Shown: piece after piece, positions 26,135 through 34,055 of the stretch
Position numbering within the stretch: position 1 is the first letter of the stretch
How the letters are laid out: each line of letters starts with the position of its first letter
DNA from: Deltaproteobacteria bacterium
GTDB lineage: Bacteria; Desulfobacterota_D; UBA1144; Nemesobacterales; Nemesobacteraceae
Assembly: GCA_029262295.1 (NCBI GenBank)
Contig: JAJCZR010000009.1
Span: 1-49,373, forward strand
Direction of reading: 5' to 3'
DNA: 49,373 bases
The notes under the pieces: model-generated
Database searches by the model: none
Seen by the model: the letters and a program-made list of their open reading frames with translations, nothing else
Told to the model about the DNA's origin: nothing
Translations under genes and position numbers: made by a program

Positions 26135-27121
26135 GTGAATGTGAACAATCATACAAAGAAGAAGAAAAAAGATTTACTTCCCATATTTTTTCTCATCTCA
26201 ATTATCTTGCACCTGATATTATTCCTTGCGCTCAGCAACTCAGATATTCTTGATGATCTTCGGAAACTTGTTAAAAAAGAGGAAAAGAAAGAAGAAAGAG
26301 AAGAGTTTATTGAAATATCCGAGATACCTGTAAAAAAAGAGACTGAACCTCCAAAAGAAACCAAAAGACTTGCTGACAAATCCCATAAGACAGATAAAGA
26401 AACAACAAAAGATGATATTACAAAACTTGCCAAATCTAAACCAGTTAAAAGACCAGAGATAACACCTCCAGTAAAAGTTAAAAAACCAACGCCCAAAAAA
26501 GTTGCTAAACCCAAAAAAATAAAAAAACCTGAGGAAAAGGTCGAGCCCAAAAAAGTAGAAAAGAAAAAAAAGAAGTATGATGTTAGAGACGATATCTTAA
26601 GAAACAACAAGCAGGCATCACTTCCAAAACAAAAGTTTGATAATCTAAAAGAGGAAAGCCAGAAAACAACAGAGGCAAAAAAAGCCACTCCAAGATCAAA
26701 TAGCCAAAACTCTCCGAATATTCCGTTCGACTATAATACAGAAGAAAATCTTTTAGGGTCAAAAAGTGTAAATAAAAAGGAAGCGGTAGTTGATCTAAAT
26801 ACAACGCAATATAAATATACTTCTTACTTCGTAAAACTAAGGGAGAAGATATATCAGGTTTGGAATTACCCCGATGAATCTCGTTTTAATAGGGAATCTG
26901 GCAATCTAAGAATTGTTTTTACCATAAGAAGTGATGGCCAACTTGAAGACGTAAGGTTACTTAGCTCATCTGGATATCAGAGGCTTGATAATGAAGTGCT
27001 TCGAACCATAAAAGTTGCATCACCTTTTTACCCTTTTCCAAGAAGTTGGGAAGAGGAAAAGTTGAAGATACCAGCCACTTTTGATTATAGGCTTGATTCT
27101 AGATCGAGGTTTATTAGATAA
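26135..27121 (+). CDS. tonB: TonB family protein
   Basis: 328 residues. A single membrane anchor (about 15-35), then a long periplasmic linker of Lys, Pro and Glu (about 40-190), and the C-terminal TonB domain: YFVKLREKIYQVWNYPDE (about 224-241) and GNLRIVFTIRSDGQLEDVRLLSSSGYQRLDNEVLRTI. It would carry proton-motive energy from ExbB/ExbD to outer-membrane receptors or to another envelope machine. exbB and exbD are not adjacent. The start is GTG, with another GTG two codons later. The linker codons produce poly-A tracts. Confidence 0.88.
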   Translation: MNVNNHTKKKKKDLLPIFFLISIILHLILFLALSNSDILDDLRKLVKKEEKKEEREEFIEISEIPVKKETEPPKETKRLADKSHKTDKETTKDDITKLAKSKPVKRPEITPPVKVKKPTPKKVAKPKKIKKPEEKVEPKKVEKKKKKYDVRDDILRNNKQASLPKQKFDNLKEESQKTTEAKKATPRSNSQNSPNIPFDYNTEENLLGSKSVNKKEAVVDLNTTQYKYTSYFVKLREKIYQVWNYPDESRFNRESGNLRIVFTIRSDGQLEDVRLLSSSGYQRLDNEVLRTIKVASPFYPFPRSWEEEKLKIPATFDYRLDSRSRFIR

Positions 27122-27126
27122 AATTA

Positions 27127-28161
27127 TTAAATTATTACCCTTTTATTGCCTTTTGATTCTATGACTTCTCCAATCTTAAAGGCCTTCTCTCCAATTTTTT
27201 CTAAGTGACTAATAACACTCTCTGAATCGGATTTCGATACTATTAATACAAGACCAATCCCGCAGTTAAAAGTCCTGTACATCTCTTTTTTATCTATATT
27301 TCCTGTGTCCATGATGAGTTTCATTATAGGTGGAAAATCAAATGAACTACTATCAATTTCAGTTGATAGATTATCAGGAATAACTCTTGGAATATTATCA
27401 ATAAGACCGCCGCCAGTAATATGAGAGATTGCATGAATATCAAAATTTGAAGTTATTTCGAGAGCAGTTTTTACATATATCCGTGTTGGTGTGAGAAGTT
27501 CAGCACCTAAATTATTTTTAAACCCGTGAGGTTTATCACTTAAATTAAAGCTGCCTATATCAAAAAGCACTTTTCTTGCAAGGGAAAACCCGTTTGAGTG
27601 AAGTCCACTTGAAGAAATACCAATTAATACATCACCTGATCTTACCTTCTGACCATCAATATATTTCTTCTGATCTACAAGGCCCACGGCAAAACCTGCA
27701 AGATCAAACTCACTATCTTGATAAAACCCTGGCATTTCAGCTGTTTCTCCTCCAGTCAAAACGCACCCAGCTTCAATGCAGCCTTCTGCTATGCCTTTAA
27801 CTATCTGGGCACCCTGCTGTGCACTAAGATTAGATGTGGCAAAGTAATCGAGAAAAAAAAGAGGTTTTGCACCACAGGTGATAAGATCATTCACGCTCAT
27901 AGCGACAAGATCAATGCCAACTGTATCGAACTTGCCTGTCATAAAAGCGATTTTAAGCTTTGTGCCAACGCCGTCAGTAGCAGAGATAAGTAAAGGTTTA
28001 TTTATACCCTCAAGATCAAGAGAAAAAGCCCCCGAGAAACCTCCGAGTGATCCAACGGCATTTTTATTCTGGGTAGATTTAATTAAAGGTTTTATAAGGT
28101 CGACAAACCTGTTGCCTTCATCAATATCTACCCCGGAACTTTTATATGTGATTTTGGTCAC
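27127..28161 (-). CDS. purM: Phosphoribosylformylglycinamidine cyclo-ligase
   Basis: 344 residues, GTG start. Signature segments: LISATDGVGTKLKIA, DLVAMSVNDLITCGAKPLFFLDY, GCVLTGGETAEMPGFY, and HAISHITGGGLIDNIPRVIP. Makes aminoimidazole ribotide in purine synthesis. It follows the cyclophilin gene by 11 bases and converges with tonB, the stops being five bases apart. Confidence 0.97.
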   Translation of the reverse strand: MTKITYKSSGVDIDEGNRFVDLIKPLIKSTQNKNAVGSLGGFSGAFSLDLEGINKPLLISATDGVGTKLKIAFMTGKFDTVGIDLVAMSVNDLITCGAKPLFFLDYFATSNLSAQQGAQIVKGIAEGCIEAGCVLTGGETAEMPGFYQDSEFDLAGFAVGLVDQKKYIDGQKVRSGDVLIGISSSGLHSNGFSLARKVLFDIGSFNLSDKPHGFKNNLGAELLTPTRIYVKTALEITSNFDIHAISHITGGGLIDNIPRVIPDNLSTEIDSSSFDFPPIMKLIMDTGNIDKKEMYRTFNCGIGLVLIVSKSDSESVISHLEKIGEKAFKIGEVIESKGNKRVII

Positions 28162-28172
28162 AAAAAAGCCTT

Positions 28173-28847
28173 TTACTCCACAACTTTTGTTGAAGTGATA
28201 GTAACTGCTTCTTCTGGAACATCTCTGAATGGGCCTGATGTGCCGGTTTTTAAAGCTGCAATTTTATCAACTACATCCATACCTTCAACCACTTTTCCGA
28301 ACACTGCATAACCAAAATCCCTGGATCCATTATTAAGAAAGTCATTGTCAGCAAGGTTAATAAAAAACTGTGAAGTTGCGCTGTCTACAACACTTGTCCT
28401 TGCCATTGCAACTGTGCCGCGATTGTTAGTTACGCCGTTATCCGCTTCGTTTTTGATTGGGTCTTTTGTTGGTTTTTGGTTCATACCATCTTCAAAACCC
28501 CCACCCTGAACCATGAAGCCTGGAATGACTCTATGAAAAATTGTGTCATCATAAAAACCTTCATTCACATAAACAAGAAAGTTTTCAACTGTAATTGGTG
28601 CTTTTTCCTTATCAAGTTCAAGCTTTATATCGCCATGATTTGTTGAAATTAATACCATTGGGTTCTCTCCTTTTTCATCATTTTCAGTTTTGGCTTCTGT
28701 CTCTTCGGTTGCACTATCTTGTGCCGCCGCTTCAGACTGTGCTTCAGTAGTTTCTGTTTTTATTTCGCTTTTTTGCTCAGGTGCCTGATTACAGGAAATA
28801 ACCAAACCCACACACATAAAAAGAGATGATAATAAAATATTTCTCAT
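28173..28847 (-). CDS. Lipoprotein cyclophilin-type peptidyl-prolyl isomerase
   Basis: 224 residues. Lipobox VISC with Cys19, a low-complexity Glu/Thr/Ala linker (20-62), then a complete cyclophilin domain with [48 protein letters not shown] and the [15 protein letters not shown] strand. It should act on proline bonds in proteins at the periplasmic face. GGAGG lies before the ATG. Divergent from the LLM gene, same operon as purM. Confidence 0.93.
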   Translation of the reverse strand: MRNILLSSLFMCVGLVISCNQAPEQKSEIKTETTEAQSEAAAQDSATEETEAKTENDEKGENPMVLISTNHGDIKLELDKEKAPITVENFLVYVNEGFYDDTIFHRVIPGFMVQGGGFEDGMNQKPTKDPIKNEADNGVTNNRGTVAMARTSVVDSATSQFFINLADNDFLNNGSRDFGYAVFGKVVEGMDVVDKIAALKTGTSGPFRDVPEEAVTITSTKVVE

Positions 28848-28930
28848 ATTTTTCCTCCAGTTAAAATAGTATTTATCTAAAATTACACGAATATATTAAA
28901 GACAATTAATCTAATTACAAGGAAAGTGAC

Positions 28931-29863
28931 ATGGGTAAAGTTGATTTTGGGGTTATGCTCCGGCAGCAAAAAATAGATTTTAATGATATTAAAGAAACTG
29001 CAAAGCTTTGTGACGATCTTGGATACCATTCTATATGGTTTTATGACCATGTATTAGGCCAGGGATTAGTGGATATAGACATTTATGAACCCTGGACACT
29101 AATGTCTGCTTTATCGACTGTTACATCGAATATAAAGCTTGGCACTATGGTTATTTGTAATGGGTTTCGCCACCCTCCCCTATTGGCTAAGATGGCTTCC
29201 ACTTTAGATGTGATAAGTAATGGAAGAGTTGAATTTGCAATAGGTGCCGGGTGGTTTGAGCAGGAATTTGATGCTTATGGCTATGAATTTCCAGACACTA
29301 AAACAAGAATTGAGATGCTAAGGGAATCCGTATCAATTTTAAAATCAATGTGGACTGAAGAAAAAGCAAGTTTTAATGGAAAGTACTACAAAATAAATGA
29401 AGCACTTTGTAACCCTAAACCGGTTCAGAAACCACATATTCCAATATCAATTGGCGGCTCCGGGGAAAAGTATTTATTAAAACTTGTTGCTGAACTTGCA
29501 GATGAGTGGAACAGCCCTGCATCCACTGCTATTGATTTTGATCACAAATACTCAGTGCTCAAAAAACATTGCGATATCACCGGCAGAGATATAAAAGATA
29601 TTAATATCTCGCAACAAACTGTTTGTGTTTTAGTAGAAGACAGATCAGATCTTGAAGAAAAAATGGTTAAAGCCCAAAGACGTTATGGCTTTTTTGGCGA
29701 GATAGAAAAGTTTGGAATTATTGGTACTCCCGATGATTGTATCAAGAAGATTTATTCAGATATGGAGAAAGGCATCACTAAATACACAATATTCTTTTCA
29801 GATGTAATGAAACCTGAAACTATTAAGCTTTTTGCAAAAGAAGTAATGGGAGAATTTAAGTAG
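28931..29863 (+). CDS. LLM-class flavin/F420-type oxidoreductase
   Basis: 310 residues, TIM-barrel of the luciferase-like monooxygenase family: YHSIWFYDHVLGQG, LGTMVICNGFRHPPLLAKMASTLDVISNGRVEFAIGAGWFEQEFDAYG, KPHIPISIGGSGEKYLLKLVAELADEWN. The cofactor (FMN or F420) and substrate are unknown; no F420 genes are in the window. The tail overlaps the end of gldC on the opposite strand by eight bases. Confidence 0.87.
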   Translation: MGKVDFGVMLRQQKIDFNDIKETAKLCDDLGYHSIWFYDHVLGQGLVDIDIYEPWTLMSALSTVTSNIKLGTMVICNGFRHPPLLAKMASTLDVISNGRVEFAIGAGWFEQEFDAYGYEFPDTKTRIEMLRESVSILKSMWTEEKASFNGKYYKINEALCNPKPVQKPHIPISIGGSGEKYLLKLVAELADEWNSPASTAIDFDHKYSVLKKHCDITGRDIKDINISQQTVCVLVEDRSDLEEKMVKAQRRYGFFGEIEKFGIIGTPDDCIKKIYSDMEKGITKYTIFFSDVMKPETIKLFAKEVMGEFK

Positions 29864-30206
29864 CTGGAGGATTTGTTGTCATCTCTTGCACAGAATCAGC
29901 AAAGTCATTTGCATATTCTCTCATCTTTTTAGCAAGTTCCTGATTATTAGTCGCTTTTTCATATGTATCAGCCATCTTCATCATAGTATAGAAATAAAGT
30001 GCATTCATCTCAGGTATTTCCATATTCTTTGTCCAAAGATCAATGTTTAAAGAGTTTTTTTCCTCTTTGTCCCACATAGAAAGCAGCATTGCCTCACATT
30101 TTTTCAACTGGTTCGTTTCAGATTCAGTAGCTTCCCACAGTATTTCCTCGGGAACATTATCATCACCTAATTTTACTTTTATATTTATTTCTGCTTCACG
30201 CGACAT
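29856..30206 (-). CDS. gldC: GldC-family protein
   Basis: 116 residues. It matches the gliding-motility-associated GldC pattern: NIKVKLGDDNVPEEILWEATE, AMLLSMWDKEEKNSLNIDLWTKNM and MMKMADTYEKATNN. The start is set at ATG 30206: the GGAG seven bases before it is the ribosome site, whereas an upstream TTG in frame would place that GGAG inside the coding region. In Bacteroidota GldC is an accessory of gliding and type IX secretion; without the other gld genes, a role in gliding is not implied. It sits just downstream of the act operon terminator. Confidence 0.82.
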   Translation of the reverse strand: MSREAEINIKVKLGDDNVPEEILWEATESETNQLKKCEAMLLSMWDKEEKNSLNIDLWTKNMEIPEMNALYFYTMMKMADTYEKATNNQELAKKMREYANDFADSVQEMTTNPPAT

Positions 30207-30220
30207 TAAATTCTCCAAAT

Positions 30221-30269
30221 AAAAAAAGATATAACAGCATAGTAACTTACCGTTATATCGTTATATCTT
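30221..30269 (-). terminator. Rho-independent-type terminator of the act operon
   Basis: A perfect ten-pair inverted repeat, AAGATATAAC (30269-30260 in minus reading) and GTTATATCTT (30235-30226), is followed by a run of T on the minus strand, giving stem plus U-tract. The loop is 24 bases and the stem AT-rich. It lies between the last act-linked gene and gldC. Confidence 0.55.
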
Positions 30270-30284
30270 ATGTTAAAATTAATC

Positions 30285-30440
30285 TTAAGGTGACCAGGGA
30301 AGTCTACTCATATAAGGAGCAATCTTCGGTCCAAAAAAAGCAACAGTGGCAATCAAACCAACAAAGGTAGCAACACCAAGAGCCACATTTGCAGCAACTA
30401 TCATTGCAATCTTATCTAGTTTTTCTTTATTCAAATTCAT
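30285..30440 (-). CDS. 51-residue single-helix membrane protein coupled to actF
   Basis: A 51-residue frame starting ATG at 30440 and ending TAA at 30285, too short for usual calls. It has a polar N-terminus (MNLNKEKLDK), one strong hydrophobic helix (about 12-37, AMIVAANVALGVATFVGLIA then VAFFG) and a tail PKIAPYMSRLPWSP. It overlaps the actF stop as TAATG, and GGAGG stands before its ATG, so translation is very likely. It is the last gene before the terminator of the act operon. Cryo-EM maps of ACIII contain small helices not assigned to ActA-F, as I recall, so it may be an extra ACIII subunit; this is inference. Confidence 0.7.
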   Translation of the reverse strand: MNLNKEKLDKIAMIVAANVALGVATFVGLIATVAFFGPKIAPYMSRLPWSP

Positions 30441-31618
30441 TAGTGGCCTCCATAAGCATTTTTCCCTTCAAAGAAAGGGTCACCATATGGTATTAAAGGA
30501 TACCTGTTTGCAAAAATCAAAAAAGTTGCAAGAAAGGCAGATACAAAACCAAGTGTAATCAAGAAATGGGAAAGACCAAAAGAAAGCCCCTCACTCAAAG
30601 ATGGAACAATAAGCATAAATTTATCCATCCAAAGCCCTGCAACCGAAACAGCTGATATAAAAACTACTATTGGTGTAAAGATTTTGTTTGTTCTCGGTAG
30701 TAATGCAACAAATGGAAATATGAAACAACATGTAAGTACTGCCCATGAAAAACTTTTAAATGGTTCTTCTGCAACCCTTTTAATAACAAATCCTGTTTCC
30801 TCAGGCATGTTTGCATACCAAATCGGAAGAAACTGTGAAAACATGGCATATACCCAGAAGAGAGAAAGCCCTTGAAGAATCTTTGCCATATCCCAGTAAT
30901 GATGATCGGTAAGATATTCATTAAGGCCTAAATAACGTTTTAGGGCAACCGAAATAATGATTGTAAGGCCAATTGCAGCTACAAGGCTTCCCATAAAATA
31001 ATATGGGCCAAAAAGTGTGCTAAACCAGTGTGGGTCAAGCGACATCATGAAGTCCCAGGAAAAAAAGCTAAAAACGATTGCGTAAACAATGATTATCGCA
31101 GGAGCAAGTTTTTTGAGCGTATCCATTTTATCTTTACCATCAAGATCCTGACTAAGAGATGTTTTAAGATAGAAGTAATTCATTACGACAATTATGGCCA
31201 GGCCAATTAAGTTTCTTGCCATAACAAAGTTCATATTAAGCCAGATATCTTTTGGGTGATGATAATGCTGCGTTGCGTAAGGGAATAGTACATCTTTACC
31301 TATAAAAAGAACAATAAGTAATACGAAAGAAATAATAGTAAAACAAGCAAAACCTTCACTTATTCTCAGAAGTGATCTTCCCCATCTGGCATTTGTAATT
31401 CTAAGAATACAGGAAAATACAAGCCCACCCTGTGCTACTCCAGTCCAGAAAATAAAGTTAACAAGGTATACCTGCCAGACTTCCTCTTTGTTCTCTCCAT
31501 TTGTTCCTATTGCAAAAAATCCTAAACCAACAACAGCAAGGGCAACAAAAAGCAGAATTACCCACTTAGGTATCTGATTTCTTTTATCAAGTATTTCCTG
31601 TTTAACAGCCTGGTCCAT
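30440..31618 (-). CDS. actF: Alternative complex III subunit ActF (NrfD-like)
   Basis: 392 residues, about ten membrane helices. Like ActC it belongs to the NrfD/PsrC family: VYLVNFIFWTGVAQGGLVFSCIL, WGRSLLRISEG, FSFFSWDFMMSLDPHWFSTLFGPYYFMGSL, LFWVYAMFSQFLPIWYANMPEETGF. ActF and ActC form the membrane core of the quinol:acceptor oxidoreductase. Four bases separate its start from the actE stop. Confidence 0.94.
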   Translation of the reverse strand: MDQAVKQEILDKRNQIPKWVILLFVALAVVGLGFFAIGTNGENKEEVWQVYLVNFIFWTGVAQGGLVFSCILRITNARWGRSLLRISEGFACFTIISFVLLIVLFIGKDVLFPYATQHYHHPKDIWLNMNFVMARNLIGLAIIVVMNYFYLKTSLSQDLDGKDKMDTLKKLAPAIIIVYAIVFSFFSWDFMMSLDPHWFSTLFGPYYFMGSLVAAIGLTIIISVALKRYLGLNEYLTDHHYWDMAKILQGLSLFWVYAMFSQFLPIWYANMPEETGFVIKRVAEEPFKSFSWAVLTCCFIFPFVALLPRTNKIFTPIVVFISAVSVAGLWMDKFMLIVPSLSEGLSFGLSHFLITLGFVSAFLATFLIFANRYPLIPYGDPFFEGKNAYGGH

Positions 31619-31622
31619 TTCC

Positions 31623-32171
31623 TTATTGATTCTCCTCGTTTGTATTAACTGCGCCTGTATTTGTGTTGCCCTGCAGCTTCCTTACATAATTAACAACATG
31701 CCATGCGCCTTCACTTGAGATATTTTCACTATATGCCGGCATTAATACTTTTCCACCAAACCGGATATATGCGTAAAGAAAACCATCTGTCCTGGCAACT
31801 GTGGCAGGCCCTGCAAGGTTTACAGGATAAAAACCCAACCCTTTTTTAATAATTATTCCATCACCTTTCCCCTCGGGTCCGTGGCAAACCACGCAGTTGT
31901 AATCAAACAACTGCTTACCTGTTGAGAGTGAATCGTTAGTTGAGGAAATTGGATTTTGAGTGATTTTTTCAATTTCTTCCCTGTCCGACAAAACAACTTT
32001 TTCACCATCTGTAGAAACAGAGTCTTGCGGAAAAACAACAGGAAGTTCATAAGGCTGAATAGAATCCTGAGACCACATGTCCCACGACCATGGAAGCCCG
32101 GCAAACGACACACTTCCAAAAATTAAAAGACCAATGATTGAGAATGTTATTGTTTTTCTGGATCTATACAA
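31623..32171 (-). CDS. actE: Alternative complex III subunit ActE, monoheme cytochrome c
   Basis: 182 residues. Signal or anchor helix (8-24), followed by the ActE segment WSWDMWSQDSIQPYE. A single heme site CVVCHGPEGKGDG (93-97 for CxxCH) and Met144 in VLMPAYS as the likely sixth ligand. The start is TTG at 32171, supported by GGAGG ten bases before it. It passes electrons to the periplasmic acceptor or to an oxidase. Confidence 0.93.
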   Translation of the reverse strand: MYRSRKTITFSIIGLLIFGSVSFAGLPWSWDMWSQDSIQPYELPVVFPQDSVSTDGEKVVLSDREEIEKITQNPISSTNDSLSTGKQLFDYNCVVCHGPEGKGDGIIIKKGLGFYPVNLAGPATVARTDGFLYAYIRFGGKVLMPAYSENISSEGAWHVVNYVRKLQGNTNTGAVNTNEENQ

Positions 32172-32201
32172 AATCTTTCAACCTCCGAGCTCGACGCAAA
32201 A

Positions 32202-32708
32202 CTAAGCCTTATCAAATTTTATTTCTTCAGCACCTGTGGAGTTAAGTATTTCTTCCACTTTATCAATATTATCTCGCGGGCACACAACCATAATTCCAAA
32301 TTTATCGTCAGTAAACCTTTCATCATATAACGTTACAGGGGCCCTGTTTCTCAGAAGAGAGTTGATTATCAAACCCATAAATGTAAATAAAGCGCCAAAA
32401 AGTATTGTAAGTTCAAACACAATTACTATGTATGGCGGAATAGAAACAATAGGTTTTGCACTTACTGCTATCGGATAAGCAAGTGAAGTAAGAATAGTAA
32501 AAGCAAACCCGCATGTTGCACCAAACAAACCACCAAAAAGAGTAAAGAACCTGATTGGACTTTCCGGCAGATCAATTGCTTCCTCTATTTCATGGTTAGG
32601 AGCAGGGGAAAACACCTTTAAATCTCCGTAACCCGCCCTCTTTAATTTATGAACAGCATCTATTACCAAATCAACGTATGAATATATTCCAAGTACACCC
32701 TGGTTCAT
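32202..32708 (-). CDS. actD: Alternative complex III subunit ActD
   Basis: 168 residues, DUF3341 family. N-terminal soluble domain MNQGVLGIYSYVDLVIDAVHKLKRAGY with APNHEIEEAI, two membrane helices (about 55-80 and 93-118), and a C-terminal domain LYDERFTDDKFGIMVVC. Anchors the complex. Between actC and actE. Confidence 0.93.
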   Translation of the reverse strand: MNQGVLGIYSYVDLVIDAVHKLKRAGYGDLKVFSPAPNHEIEEAIDLPESPIRFFTLFGGLFGATCGFAFTILTSLAYPIAVSAKPIVSIPPYIVIVFELTILFGALFTFMGLIINSLLRNRAPVTLYDERFTDDKFGIMVVCPRDNIDKVEEILNSTGAEEIKFDKA

Positions 32709-32711
32709 GAC

Positions 32712-34055
32712 TTAATGTCCCCCTTTTTTTGGTACTGGAAGAGTTTCTTTAATTTCAGCTATTGATATTGATGGAAGCGTTTTTACAAATATTAGAAAGA
32801 ACATAAAGAACCATGCAAAGCTTCCAATTGTTATCCCGGCTTCAACAAAAGATATTTTATATACACCCCAGGCGCCAGGATCAAATTCATGGGAAAGTGA
32901 GATAACAATAATATTAAATCTCTCAAACCACATTCCTACATTTATAAGAATAGAGATAATAAATAGTGCTTTAATGTTGCGTCTTACCTTTTTAAACCAT
33001 AAGGCTATTGGCACAATGCAGTTGCATATAACCATAGTCCAGTAAAAAAGGGCGTAGTCACCTGTGGCCCTGTAAACAAACTGGCCCCATTCATAAGGGC
33101 TTCCACTATACCAGGCCATTATAAACTCGGTGCCGTATGCATAACCTACAATACAGGAAGTAAGTATTATAAGCTTTGACATCCCATCATAGTTATCAAG
33201 GGTTATATAGTCTTCAAGACTAAATATTTTTCTAATTGGAATAGTGAGTGTAATAACCATTGCAAGACCGGAGAAAATGGCCCCTGCAACAAAATATGGA
33301 GGGAATATAGTTGTATGCCAACCTGGCACATTGCCCATGGCAAAATCCCATGATACCACGCTGTGTACAGATAAAACAAGTGGTGTGGCCAGGGCTGCAA
33401 AAAACAGATATGCCCTTGTGTAGTGAAGCCATTCCCAGTTGGATCCTTTCCAGCCAAAAGAAAGAATAGTGTAAATAATTTTTCTTGGAGTTTCTTTTAC
33501 TTTATCCCTTACTGCCGCAATATCCGGGATCATACCAATAAGAAAGAAAACAGAACTTACAGTAAGATAGGTTGTTACAGCAAAAACGTCCCAAACAAGC
33601 GGTGATTTAAAATTAACCCAAAGCTCTCTTGAGTTAGGGTAAGGAATAAGCCAAAGAAAGTTCCAGGGCCTTCCAAGGTGAATAATAGGAAATAGACCTG
33701 CAGTCAATACAGCAAAAACCGTCATACCTTCAGCTATCCTGTAAATTGACATTCGAAAACGGGCCCTGAATAAAAACAGTATCGCCGAAATAAGGGTTCC
33801 TGAGTGGGCAATACCAACCCAGAATACGAAGTCTGTTATGTAGACACCCCAGAATACAGGGTGGCGATAACCGGCAACTCCAAGACCAGTGGTAACCTGA
33901 TAAATAAAACACGAGGCCCCAAGGCCGACAAACATCAATGTAGGAATAAAAAGTGCCCACCACTTTGCAGATGGTTTATCAAGCATTCTGATAACATCTT
34001 CCGTTACCCTTGCGTAGGTTATAGGATTTTTGGGTGGATCAATAAGAGTGTTCAT
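32712..34055 (-). CDS. actC: Alternative complex III subunit ActC (NrfD-like)
   Basis: 447 residues with about ten helices. Family motifs: WGVYITDFVFWVGIAHSGTLISAILFLFRARFRMSIYRIAEGMTVFAV, HLGRPWNFLWLIPYPN, HSVVSWDFAMGNVPGWHTTIFPPYFVAGAI and WFERFNIIVISLSHE. Likely holds the quinol-binding site near ActB. The start overlaps the actB stop as TAATG. Confidence 0.96.
   Translation of the reverse strand: MNTLIDPPKNPITYARVTEDVIRMLDKPSAKWWALFIPTLMFVGLGASCFIYQVTTGLGVAGYRHPVFWGVYITDFVFWVGIAHSGTLISAILFLFRARFRMSIYRIAEGMTVFAVLTAGLFPIIHLGRPWNFLWLIPYPNSRELWVNFKSPLVWDVFAVTTYLTVSSVFFLIGMIPDIAAVRDKVKETPRKIIYTILSFGWKGSNWEWLHYTRAYLFFAALATPLVLSVHSVVSWDFAMGNVPGWHTTIFPPYFVAGAIFSGLAMVITLTIPIRKIFSLEDYITLDNYDGMSKLIILTSCIVGYAYGTEFIMAWYSGSPYEWGQFVYRATGDYALFYWTMVICNCIVPIALWFKKVRRNIKALFIISILINVGMWFERFNIIVISLSHEFDPGAWGVYKISFVEAGITIGSFAWFFMFFLIFVKTLPSISIAEIKETLPVPKKGGH

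Noticed and set aside
26149-26688. 179-codon minus-strand frame inside tonB, Ser/Phe-rich and membrane-like
   Set aside because: Shadow of the Lys/Glu/Pro-rich TonB linker codons; the TonB C-terminal domain fixes the coding strand.
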